DNA from: Closterium sp. NIES-65
Taxonomy: Eukaryota; Streptophyta; Zygnematophyceae; Desmidiales; Closteriaceae
Reading direction: 5' to 3'
NCBI GenBank assembly: GCA_948144175.1
Contig: CANXME010000292.1
Coordinates: 1-64,000, forward strand
Length of the DNA: 64,000 nt
The notes beneath the pieces were generated by a model. The model had not been told where the DNA came from and did not search any database. It saw only the letters and a program-made list of their open reading frames with translations. Shown in pieces: positions 20,691 through 30,771 of the stretch. The position numbers were made by a program, and so were the translations under genes. Within the stretch, counting starts at the first letter, position 1. Each line of letters opens with the position of its first letter.

Positions 20691-22644
20691 CTACCTGGGA
20701 CACACCTGAGGGGGCAGGAACCTGAGGGGGGGGGGGGGTCTACCGGGGGGGGAACCGGCACAAGGAAGTCCGGTGGCGGGGGAAGGGAAGGAGTGCGGTA
20801 GGGGAAGAGGCGGTAGAAGGGGACTGTCTCGTCGAACGTGACGTCCTGGGAGGACAGAACACGACGAGAGGAGGGGTGGTAGAACTGCCACCCTGGAGCG
20901 TCAGGGGGGAAGCCAAGGAAGACACAGGGAGCAGCACGAGGGGACAGCTTGTCCGCAGACAAGTCGCGGACAAACGCCCGAGATCCCCAGACACGGAACG
21001 CAGACGCATCGCCGACCTTCCCCGTCCACAGTAACACTGGGGACATCGCGGGCCGAGAGACCCTGGGGTGAAGGTTGAGCTGATGCGCCGCGTACCTCAC
21101 CGCAAACGGCCACAGAAAATGGGGGGCAGCCGCATGCATCATGGACGTACGAGCGACATCCATGACCATGCCAATGCGGCGCTCAGCAATCCCATTTTGC
21201 TGTGGAGAGTCTGGAAGCGTGAAGGTCTGGCGGATCCCCCGTGCACGACAGTAGTCTCGCAGAAGGCGAGAGGAGAACTCCCCGCCTCTGTCCGAGTGCA
21301 GACGCAGAACAGGAAAGTCCGAGCCGAAGCTCCTCCTGAGCTGGAGACGAGCCTCGCGGATCCAGTCGATCAGCACCTCCGTGACAGCACCCTTGCTGCG
21401 CAAGGGGAGGACTGTGGTGTAACGCGAGTAGTCGTCAACCACCAACAGGAAGTAGCGCTCGTGACCCTGCCCACGGACGGGGGCTGGGCCCCACACGTCC
21501 ATGTGAAGTGTCTGCAGAGGAGCCTCTGTCGGGGGGAACTGGGAGGAGTGAGGAGCAGCCCGGAGGCGCCCCTCGACACAGGGGACACAGGAAGGTCCTG
21601 GCCCGGAAGGAAGGGGAGGGAGAGACTGGGGAAGACCAGAGACAAGGACACGGGAAGCCATGCTCCGAAGACGGGGCAAGGAGGGGTGGCCCAGACGGTG
21701 GTGCCACAGGAGGGTCTCGTGAGACAGGAGGCGACACGAACAGGGGGCAGACTCAGGACCTGACCGGGACGCAGCAGCAAACACCTGACCTGACGCAGCT
21801 ACCTGACCAGACGCAGGGACAGGAGGAGACGTAGTGGTCAGGGTGTAGAGGCTCGACCCCGGCTGACGCGAGAACGTGGCCAGGTGCCGGCCTGTGCGTG
21901 CATCCTGTAGGTCCGCACCACTCACCAAGTTCGTCGAGAACGAGGGAAGGTACAGACCAAACAGGGTGCCCGAGGGGGCAGCCGGACACGGGAGGACAGT
22001 GGAGAAGTGAGAGAGGACAGGACCCCCAGAGGGGTCAGCCAGGGAGACCGCAACCGGCCGGCCAAGCGGCGTGAGGGTGGTGCGGTCTCGAAAGAAGGAG
22101 CGAGAAGCCCCGGAGTCAAGTGTGAAAGTGAGGGAGGACGAAGGCGACGCAGTACCTGAGAGCGCAGTCTCACCAGCACCTGAGAGCGCAGATGCACTGG
22201 CACCTAGAGCAGCAGCCTCACAAGCACCTAGCGCAGCAGTACCAATGCCCGGGTCGGGCGGGAAACACCAGTAACAGTCACCCTCCTCACTAGTAGTCAC
22301 AGCATACACAGCAGCAAGGATAGCATCAAAATCAAGATCAAAGATCGCTACACCAGCCCTAAGAAGCTCATCCCAGCGAGGGATCTCACTAGCTCCGGGG
22401 AACTGCTGACGCCAAGCGTCCGTCAGGCGGCCAAAGCAGCGCTGGGCGGGGTGGGCACCCCCACACCGCTCACCCGCGCGGTCGCCAGAGCGAAGGACGT
22501 AGGTACAAGGACCAGTACCCCCACCCCTCTGACGTCGAGTGTACCACTCACGGAGCTGCTGGGGCGGAGGGATGTCGCGGGAACGCTGCTGCTGCTGCTG
22601 CTGCTGCGAGCGCTGACCACCACCACCGCCGCTCCGCTGCTGGG

Positions 22645-22880
22645 TAGTGCCCCAACCAGCTCCACCTCCTCCGCCACCACCGCCTCCTCCGCCGCCGCCT
22701 CCCCCACCGTCACCGCCACCGCTGCCGCCACCACCACCGTTGCCGCCACCACCGCCGCCTCCTCCGCCGCTGCCGCCACTACCACCACCACCCCCTCCGC
22801 CACTCCCGCCGCCACCCCCACTCCCTCCGCCGCCTCCACCGCCACCTCCACCGCCCCCTCCAGCTCCACCCGTGCCCTTG
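22645..22880 (-). repeat. Polyglycine-encoding CCN tract in Copia-2 gag
   Basis: A run of CCN/CCA/CCG triplets encodes about 75 mostly glycine residues with scattered serines on the minus strand, between the Gag core and the C/H-rich motif. The opposite strand gives a spurious polyproline frame. Confidence 0.85.
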
Positions 22881-23814
22881 CCCCCCTTGCCCTTACCAGA
22901 GCGGCGTCTCCCACTAGGGGCAGACGCCGCGCCAACCGACTCAAGACCAAGCAGGTCGGCAGCAGCAGCAGAGGCAACAGAGGGCAGGAGGGGGGAAGGA
23001 GAGCACCCCTCAAAGATGGGGGTGCGAGGGTCACCACGAGAAGCTCCTACAGCGACGATGCTCTTCTCCGCCGCGAGGAGGGCCTTCTCGAGGATATCGA
23101 CGGTGAGGGTGGTGGGACAGACTGCGAGAAAGTGGTCCCTGACTACGCGAAGAGAGTCAGGGAGGCGCGCGACGACGTAGTAGAGAGTGATGTACATGGG
23201 GGGGGGTTCTTGGCGCAGAACTCAGCAGGAAGGGCGGCGCGGTAGCGAGTGTCACTAGTGCGGAGGTGCGTAATGAGGTCAGCGACAGTGGGAAAGGCAG
23301 AGAGGTCAGGAAAGAGGTAGGGAAGCATGAGACGGCTCAGTGCAGCAGTGGCAGGGGAGGAGTAGCGCGCAACTACAGCGTCGTACAAGGTCTAAGCACT
23401 CTTGTACTGACTAAAGTGCGCGCGCTCAGAGGTAGGGAGGTGGCGACGCACAGCAAGACGTGCAGCAGCATCGCGGGTGGCCCACTGAGAGCGCACAGTG
23501 GGATCAGCATCAGCAGCAGGGGCAGGAGAGGCGCCAGAAGTGAGGTCAAAGAGAGAAAGGCCGTCTGCTCTGTCGCACTGTAAGAACAGCTGCAGGTCGT
23601 CGACCCAGACCTCAAAGTCAATGGCGCGACCCTCAGCGTCAAAAGCTAGGACACTAGGGGTAGCCATGACAGCAGTAGAAGGTCTCACCAGACAGGACGG
23701 GTCGGGCAGCGCAGTAGCACAGCAGTACAGCAACACAGCAGCTCAACCGGCTCAGCAGCAACAGAAGCTCCGCAGGACCAGCGGCTCGGCTCCTCAGGCG
23801 GTGCAGGCGACTCG

Positions 23815-24665
23815 GGCGGCTCGGGCGGCGAGGGCGGCTCGGGCGGCTCGGGCGGCTCGGGCGGCTCGGGCGGCGCGGGCGGCTCGGGCGGCTCGGGCAG
23901 TCAGCGACACAGGGCGGCCCGGGGCCGGGATGGGCGGCGCGCGGGCGATCAGGGGCCGGGACGGGCGGCGCGCGGGCGTCGAGAGGCCGGGACGGGCGGC
24001 CAGCGGGCGGCTAGGGGCCGGGGCGGCGGCGCGCGGGCGTCGAGGGGCCGGGACAGGCGGCTAGCGGGCGGTTAGGGGCCGGGACGGCGGCGCGCTGGCG
24101 TCGAGGGGCCGGGACGGGCGGCCAGCGGGCGGCTAGGGGCCGGGACGGGCGGCCAGCAGGCGGCTAGGGGCCGGGACGGGCGGCGCGCGGGCGCCGAGGG
24201 GCCGGGACGGGCGGCCAGCGGGCGGCTAGGGGCCGGGACGGGCGGCGCGCGGGCGATCAGGGGCCGGGACGGGCGGCGCGCGGGCGTCGAGAGGCCGGGA
24301 CGGGCGGCCAGCGGGCGGCTAGGGGCCGGGACGACGGCGCGCGGGCGTCAAGGGGCCGGGACGGGCGGCCAGCGGGCGGCTAGGGGCCGGGACAGGCGGC
24401 GCGCGGGCGGCTAAGGGCCGGGACGGGCGGCGCGTGGGCGGCTAGGGGCCTGAACGGGCGCGCGCGGGCGGCTAAGGGCCTGAACGGGCGGCGCGTGGGC
24501 GGCTAGGGGCCGGGACGGGCGGCGCGTGGGCGGCTAGGGGCCTGAACGGGCGCGCGCGGGCGGCTAGGGGCCTGAACGGGCGGCGCGTGGGCGGCTAGGG
24601 GCCGGGACGGGCGGCGCGTGGGCGGCTAGGGGCCTGAACGGGCGCGCGCGGGTGGCTAGGGGCCG
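23815..24665. repeat. GC-rich tandem repeats in Copia-2 leader
   Basis: A 9-bp GGCTCGGGC array (23815-23900) passes into about 20 copies of a 30-37-bp unit built from GGGGCCGGGACGGGCGGC followed by CAGCGGGCGGCTA or GCGCGGGCGTCGA. The array fills the untranslated leader between the 5' LTR and the gag start. Confidence 0.88.
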
Positions 24666-24784
24666 CAGGGCAGGCCGAAAAAAAAGGTGAAAGCGAGGGC
24701 CCGGAGCGCGCTCCGGGCAGAAAAAAAGTTTAAAAGGTGGTGGGCCCTAAGCACAGTTCCCACGGGGGAACCTGCTCGATACCA

Positions 24785-24919
24785 TGTTGAGAATAGAACA
24801 AGAATGAATGAACTATGAATGAAGTGAGTACAAATAGGAAACCCTAACTGGGTTGTACCCCCTATGGGATACCCCACTAGAGCCTACACAATAGTATAAG
24901 CTATATATATGTTCTGACA
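24785..24919 (-). repeat. Copia-2 5' LTR (135 bp)
   Basis: Pairs with 17462-17596. The minus-strand PBS TGGTATCGAGC occupies the bases just below 24785. Followed by the target duplication CTTTT (24920-24924) and then the last 16 bases of the pogo-like element. Confidence 0.94.
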
Positions 24920-24942
24920 CTTTTATCTAGGGTAATACGGTA

Positions 24943-25087
24943 TAATCTTAGGCATGAAGTTGTGTGATTGAGTAGGTCAAGGGGGGGTACAAGAAGAAGG
25001 TCTAGAGAAATATTGTACCCCCTAGTGCTAACCCCCATATAGCCTAGACAAGACAACCTAAACATAACATATAAATATAACTTGACA
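24943..25087 (-). repeat. Copia-3 3' LTR, larger part
   Basis: Together with 7750-7754 this is the Copia-3 3' LTR. It matches 38215-38359 with three substitutions and one 5-bp (AAGAC) tandem duplication. It starts immediately after the TA duplicated by the pogo-like insertion. Confidence 0.92.
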
Positions 25088-25350
25088 CACCCCCATAGGC
25101 AAAATGGGGGATAGCCAGAGCAAGCAAAGATCACAAAACCAGTCAACAGAAGAAACAAAACACAGCTCAGGGTGGATCACAAAGTCACGACACACACTGA
25201 GCACAAACAAGAGGCTACAAGGCCAGTTCACATGCAGAGATGTATATGCAGCAATAGCACAGTGATCACTACCTAGCAAGAGCAAGCATGCAGCTGTATA
25301 TATATATATATATATATGTTTATATATATAGATCACAGTACAAGCAGAGT
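25088..25350 (-). other. Copia-3 3' untranslated part with TA microsatellite
   Basis: Holds the polypurine tract (minus TATGGGGGTGTG) and an AT dinucleotide run at about 25297-25331. It has stretches similar to the matching part of Copia-2 (CAGCTCAGGGTGGATCACAA), showing that Copia-2 and Copia-3 belong to one family. Confidence 0.7.
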
Positions 25351-28300
25351 CTACAGCAAGTGTGGAAACGTAGGCACAAGGCCCAACAAAATACAAAAGC
25401 GCTGATGAGCACCAGACGGAAGCGCCTTGGTGAATATATCAGCAGTGTTGGCCAAAGTGGCCACGTGAGCAAGACGAAGCTGACCCCGCTGCTGCAACTC
25501 TCGAGCTAGGAAGTAACGCAGACCAATGTGCTTCGTTCTGTGCTCCTCACACAAGGCAATGGCGGCCTTGTTGTCGACGTACAGCACTGGAGGAGAACGA
25601 GGCCGCTCTCCCAGGTCGGTCAGCAGGTAGGTGAGCCAGCGTAACTCCTGTGCAGCCATGGCTGTGGCGTAGATTTCAGCCTCACAACTGAAGCTGAGAA
25701 CTGAAGACGAGCGTGTAGAACACTAAGAAACAGAGCCAGAGCCAAGGCTGAAGGTGTAACCCTGTGACGACCGCTGCGTAGCCTGGTCGTCAACCCAAGA
25801 AGCGTCTAAGTGCCCAGTGAGGACAACTGCGCTCCGCCCTCCAAGCACGAGCCCCATGCCCGATGTACTGCACAAGTAGCGTAGTACCCTCTTAGCAGCA
25901 TCCATGTGCGCCTTTCGGTGCCGACCAGGAGCCACGTAGCGAGCCAGAAGGCCAAGAGTGTACGCAAGGTCAGGACGAGTGTAGGTCATCAGGTACATGA
26001 GGCAGCCCACTAGCTCTGGGTAAGGACCAGTCGGCTCTACGGACTCGTCCGAAGGTGGAGCTGAGAGCGAGTGACTTGTAGCCAAAGGAGTGGCCTGTGC
26101 CGAGGACCAGGTGAAGCCGAAGCGCTGAAGGACCTGCTGCACCATGTGTGACTGAGTCAGTGTGATGGTGCGGCGTGCTCTGTCCCGGGTGATCTACAAA
26201 CCTAGGTAACTGCGCAGCTCACCCACGTCTGTGCACGTGTGTCTCTTCTGCAGCTCCGAATTCACCAGAGCGAGAGCCTCAGTGTCAGCAGTGGCAAAGA
26301 CCAAGTCGTCGACGTATACGAGGATGTAGAACGGCGGTAACGAAGTGTCGATGCGCAGAAACAGCGATGGGTCAGCAGTCGACAGAGCAAACCCAAGAGC
26401 AGAAAATGTAGTCCTCAGTGTGTCGTGCCACTCACATGGCGCCTGGCGGAGACCGTAGACCGGCCGCCGGAGGCTCCACTGGGTACCAGGAGGGAACGAC
26501 CCATTGAAGCCAGGAGGGCGGCGCAGCCAGATCTCCTCGTGCAGACTGCCCTGCAAGAAGCTATGCTGAAGTCAAGAGAGTGAAGCTCGTAGTCACGCTG
26601 AGCGGCAACGTGCAGCAGTACCCGAAGAGTGGTCATCTTTGGGGTGGGGGAGAAGGTCTGAAAGAAGTCTACTCCCTCTCGCTGACTGAAACCTCGAGCC
26701 ACGTAACGAGCCTTGAAGACAGGCGGAGAACCTGGCGGCCGCTTCACCCTGAAAATCCACATGCCACTGACGATGTTCGCCCCAGGAGGGGGAACCTCGT
26801 CGACGCAAGCGCCTGTGGACTTCCAGGATGCCATCTCTGCGTCCATGGCTGTCTGCCACTGACAGGAGTACTCACCCGCGATCGCCTCAGCGTAAGAGCG
26901 TGGGGTCGGGATGTCTGGAGCATTCGGGTCTCCCTAAGGGGCAAGCAGCATAGATACGAGATGAGGCGCAGCGGCTGCAAGACACTCGAGGTCCTCCTGC
27001 CTGTCCTCAAGGACGTCCGTGCCAAGAGCACACCCACCCCCGACGGACGGAGGACAGACAGAATCAGACTCAGCAACAAGACTAGCGGCGTAGTCTAGAC
27101 GACAGGCAGCAGCAAAGTCAACAAGCTCAGCGACAAAGGCAGAGGCAGCAGCAGACTCAAATGATGGGTCAGTGACAACTATGGCTAGCAGACGCATGAC
27201 AGTAGAGTGAGCAGCACGGGTACAGTCAGACTTAGGCTCAGAAATGGTAGGCAGAGAAGCTGCAGGAGGGGACGGCAGGGGAACACGCTGTGGAGGAGAG
27301 GAAGGACGACGGACGACGAGGTGGGTGTCGGAGACAGCCGGCAGACGCGAACGAGGAACACGACGACCGGAACGACCAGGACTGACAGGCAAGACAGGAC
27401 GCGACGCTAGCTCACGACGCTCAGTAAGACCCCCTGTCCGCTCAGTGTAAGGAGAAGGAGCAGGCAGTGGTGAGTCAGGCTGTAACGGAAGACCAGTAGA
27501 CGAAGGGAGTCTAAGAACCTGGCGAAGCACAGAGTCAGGCGGTGGCTGAGACGACGGAGACGGAGGAGCAAAGAACAGGCGCGGCTGTGCACTGCCACCA
27601 GCACCAGCAGCTCCAGTACCCCCAGCAGCTCCAGCACCCTCAGCGTCAGCTCCTCCAGGACCAGCTCCACCAGCAGCAGCACCCTCAGCACCGGCACCTC
27701 CAGTCCCAGGGACTCGAGCCTTAGTGTCTCCAACAGCAGCACCTCCAGAACCAGCACCACTCCTAGCTCCAGTGACGCCAGCAGAAGTACCTCTAGCGGT
27801 AGAGCCTCGAGCTCCAGAAGCGCGACCCTGACGGCGACCGTACCAGTCGTGCAGCTGCTGGGAGGTGAGAGGCACACGCGGACGAAGGCGGCTACTCCAA
27901 GGAGACCGCACAACAGCAGACTCAAAACCCTCAGCGCCAGCACCCGCAGCAGCTCCAGAACCTCTAGCGCTGTCAGTAGATCTGCACTGTGGATGCCCGA
28001 TTGATCCTGGAGAGGGTTACAGGCGCGTTCGCCTGGGGGGTTATAGGCGCACTGACCCGCTACTGAAACAAGCCCTTTTATCCCAATGGTCTAGTGGTTG
28101 GGATTCTGACAAGCGCCAGCACCCGCAGCAGCTCCAGAACCTCCAGCGCCAGCACCATCAGCAGCCCCAGAGCCTCCAGCTCCAGCACCCTCAGCAGCTC
28201 CAGAACCTTCAGTTGAAACAACTCCAGTAGCAGAGTCACCAGCTCCAGCGCCTCCCGCAGCATGGCCCCTAGCTCCAGCAGTGCGACCCTAACGGTCAGC

Positions 28301-30001
28301 GTACCACTCACGCAGCTGCTGTGGGGAGAGAGGGAGTCGACGTCGAGAGTGCAGCGGCGAGGTACCAGCGGAGCGACTACGGAGACGGCCGCCCCAGGGA
28401 GACTGCTCACCAGACGCCTCAGCGCCCCCAGGTGCAGCACCCCCAGACTCAGTACCCCCAAGCTCAGCACCCCCAGACTCCTCATGCCCAGGCTCTACAC
28501 ATCCAGTCTCCGCACCCCCAGGCTCCGCACCCTCAGGCTCAGCACCCCAAGGCTCCGCATCCCTAGGCTCAGCACCCCCAGGCTCAGCACCTTCAGAAGG
28601 AGCACCCCGAGCAGGACCTGAGTCACCAGTGACCTCAACTGGCGCAAGCAAGGGAGGAGGGTCTACCTGAGACACACCTGAAGGAGCAGGACCGGGAGCG
28701 GGGAGGGGGTCTACCTGGGGAGCACCTGGAGCGAGGAAGAGTGGCGGGGGGGGGGGAGAGGGGCAGTCCGGTAGGGGAAGAGACGGTAAAAGGGAACTGA
28801 CTCGTCAAACGTGACGTCCTGAGAGGGGAAGATACGGCGCGAGGTGGGGTGGTAAAATTGCCAACCGAGCGCGTCAGGGACAAAGCCAAGGAAGACACAG
28901 GGAACAGCGCGGGCGGAGAGCTTGTCCGCGGTGGTATCGCGAACAAAGGCACGAGTACCCCAAACCCGGAAACGCGACGCATCGCCAACCTTCCCCATCC
29001 TCAGCAGTGTGGGCGAGGTCTCCGGCAAGGAGACATAGGGCCAGAGGTTGAGCTGATGCGCGACGTACCGGACCGCAAACAGCCACAGAAAATGGGGGGC
29101 AGCCGCATGGATCATGGAGGTACGAGCGACCTCCATGACTAAGCCAATGCAGTGCTCAGCAACCCCATTCTGCTGTGGAGAGGCCGGAAGCGTGAACGTC
29201 TGGCGGATGCCGTGCTCCGCACAGAAGGCTGCCAAGAGGTCTGAGGAGAACTCACCACCACTGTCAGAGTGCAGACGCAGGACAGGAAAGTCCGACTGGA
29301 ACCGCTCGCGGAGCTGGAGACGAGTAGCGCGGATCCAAGGGATCAAAACATCAGGGACCTCACCCTTGGTGTGCAAGGGGAAGACCGTGGTGGAACGCGT
29401 GTAGTCGTCGACGACCAGCAGGAAGTACCGCTCGTGGCCCTGTCCACGGACGCGGGCTGGGCCCCACACGTCAAGGTGGAGAGTCTGCAGGGGAGCCTTT
29501 GTGGGAGGGAACTAGGAGGAGTGAGGAGCGGCGCGCTGCCGCCCCTCGACACAGGGAAGACAGGGAGGAGCAGGCGAGAGTGGGAGGGGAGGGAAAACCC
29601 TGGGAAGACCAGAGACAAGGACACGGCGGTGCATGCTGCGAAGGCGCTGCACCGAGGGGTGATCAAGGCGGTGGTGCCAAAGGAGGGTCTGGTGCGACAA
29701 GGCGCGACACGAGCAGGGGGCCGACAACTGACCTGCCGCAGACGCAGCTACCTGAGGGGACTCAGTGGTCAGTGTGTACAGGCCCGACCCCGGTTGCCAA
29801 GTGAAGGTAGCCAGGTGACAACCCGTCTGAGCACACGTGCAGTGTGTCACACGCTCGTAGGCAGGGGTGAACTCGTGAACACCCGCGTCCTGGAGCGCAG
29901 AACCCGCCACCAAGTTTGTAGAGAACGAGGGGATGTAAAGACCCGACAGTGTGCCGGACGGGACAGCAGGACAGGGGAGGACAGTGGTGGAGGTCGCACG
30001 G
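25351..30001 (-). pseudogene. Copia-3 pol, 3' portion: late protease to RNase H
   Basis: Collinear with Copia-2 pol. It reads late protease, integrase (DYTRSTTVFPL, SDSGGEF, QQNGVAEHC), linker, reverse transcriptase (FYILVYVDDLVFA near 26290-26330) and RNase H (YVDNKAAIAL). It is disabled: TAG replaces Glu just after LLAP at 26934, a one-base deletion lies near 26563 before LQGSLHEEIW, TAG ends the YLGL segment at 26194, TAG replaces Trp in GSVSW near 25723, and a stop follows APHSS at 29512. The integrase shows SDSGGEF where Copia-2 has SDRGGEF. A solo TRIM LTR interrupts the linker at 27971-28111. Confidence 0.85.
27971..28111 (+). mobile_element. Solo LTR of the TRIM family (141 bp)
   Basis: Starts TGTCAG, ends GGGATTCTGACA, and shares GATCC...GGGTTACAGGC and CACTGACCCGCTACTGAAAC with the complete TRIM at 33514. 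AGCGC is duplicated perfectly at 27966-27970 and 28112-28116. It lies in the Copia-3 linker. A solo LTR with its duplication is the footprint left when two LTRs recombine, which independently fixes the LTR boundaries of the family. Confidence 0.88.
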
Positions 30002-30006
30002 ACTGG

Positions 30007-30757
30007 TGTTGGATGCACGTCATTCTGAGTGCATGTCATCCTAACGTCCCGCCGAGTGCTCGTGCTATTTGTGCTTGCATGATTTGCATGAGCGTATGTC
30101 AATGTGCATGGCTGTTGGATATTATTATCTCTATGTTTTTCTCCAATTCTAAATGCTTGACCATGCAGGAGAAATCCAGAGCTTTCCAACGACACCAAGA
30201 TCGCCTTATCCCGACCAAGATCGCCCAAGTTACAAGATTTCCAAGATTTGGATTTCTTATTACCTTTTGGGGTTATATCTAATTTGGGTGATTACTTGGG
30301 ACATGACTATAAACGGATCTTTGGCTGGGTGGTTAGGAAGGCAACTTTGACTTTTGGATTGGGGTGGCTAGAAGTTTCTAGCATGGGTTGCAAATGTTAC
30401 AACACCTAGGCAAAATCCAACTAGATTGGATTTTGCATGTGACACCTCAAGGACCTCATGATGAGGGTTGCATCCTTGCTGCTAGGAAGGTTCTTACCAT
30501 CCTTCCCTAGCTCTTGGAGAACCCCTTCTCTCTCATGGTTCTCTTGGAGTCCCCAACTCCAACTTTCGATGCCCTAATGTTTGTACTTCCTCCACCATAC
30601 TAGTCATGCGGCTGCTGGACGTTTTTACTTGGTTCTCACTCTATAGACCATCTTAACGACTGATTCAACTTGGAGATGGTAGCTAAGCCTAAGGCGCAAT
30701 CTTTACTTGAGTAATGAGTTCGTCGTAAGCTCTCAAAGTGACGGATCCTGAACAACA
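30007..30757 (+). repeat. Copia-4 5' LTR
   Basis: Pairs with 35949-36719. Starts TGTTGGATGCACGTC and ends CCTGAACAACA, two bases before the PBS. Confidence 0.93.
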
Positions 30758-30759
30758 AG

Positions 30760-30771
30760 TGGTATCAGAGC
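30760..30771 (+). other. Copia-4 primer-binding site
   Basis: TGGTATCAGAGC, the standard plant Copia PBS complementary to the 3' end of initiator tRNA-Met, two bases after the 5' LTR. It is one of the better clues that the host is in the plant lineage. Confidence 0.93.

Larger units (their letters stand above)
17802..23667 (-). pseudogene. Copia-2 gag-pol, broken
   Basis: Gag begins at the ATG at 23667 (MATPSVLAFDAEGRAIDFEV). Then come a TAG at 23392-23394, a frame change at a 9-G run (23198-23206), a polyglycine segment, a C/H-rich element (SGDRAGERCGGAHPAQRC) and a protease with canonical LDSGAS. The integrase has HHRLGH...CVPC, DVWGPAP, SDRGGEF and QQNGIAERR. A frame change follows at a 13-G run (20726-20738), then an AEPGG repeat linker. 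The reverse transcriptase has YVDD; near 18765, just after that motif, the frame changes again before RNase H (GHADASWADD, YVDNKAM). All domains are recognisable, so this copy decayed recently. Homopolymer-length errors in the assembly could explain two of the frame changes. Confidence 0.88.
17462..24919 (-). mobile_element. Copia-2: degenerate LTR retrotransposon with 135-bp LTRs
   Basis: The LTRs 17462-17596 and 24785-24919 are both 135 bp and differ at three positions. On + they start TGTTGAGAATAG and end GTTCTGACA. CTTTT is duplicated perfectly outside (17457-17461 and 24920-24924). The minus-strand PBS TGGTATCGAGCAGG adjoins the 5' LTR, and a G-rich polypurine tract (TATGGGGGTGTG) adjoins the 3' LTR. 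The leader between the 5' LTR and gag exceeds 1 kb and is mostly GC-rich tandem repeat. Confidence 0.94.
7755..24940 (-). mobile_element. Pogo/Tigger-like DNA transposon carrying two Copia insertions
   Basis: The ends are inverted over 27 positions with 21 identities: CCGTATCGCCCCGGATA at 7755 on +, against CCGTATTACCCTAGATA read inward from 24940 on - once the Copia-2 insertion is skipped. TA lies directly outside both ends (7753-7754 and 24941-24942), the duplication typical of Tc1/mariner/pogo elements. Without Copia-1 and Copia-2 the element is about 3.6 kb: 7755-7947, 14045-17461 and 24925-24940. It encodes one transposase (14667-16921, - strand). Its insertion target lies within the Copia-3 3' LTR. 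Confidence 0.88.

Noticed and set aside
18892..21763. + strand open frames opposite Copia-2 pol
   Set aside because: They have no recognisable domains; the minus strand holds integrase and reverse transcriptase in these positions.
22451..23245. + strand Pro/Ala/Thr-rich frames opposite Copia-2 gag
   Set aside because: Antisense shadow of the polyglycine tract; the minus strand carries recognisable Gag and Pol motifs.
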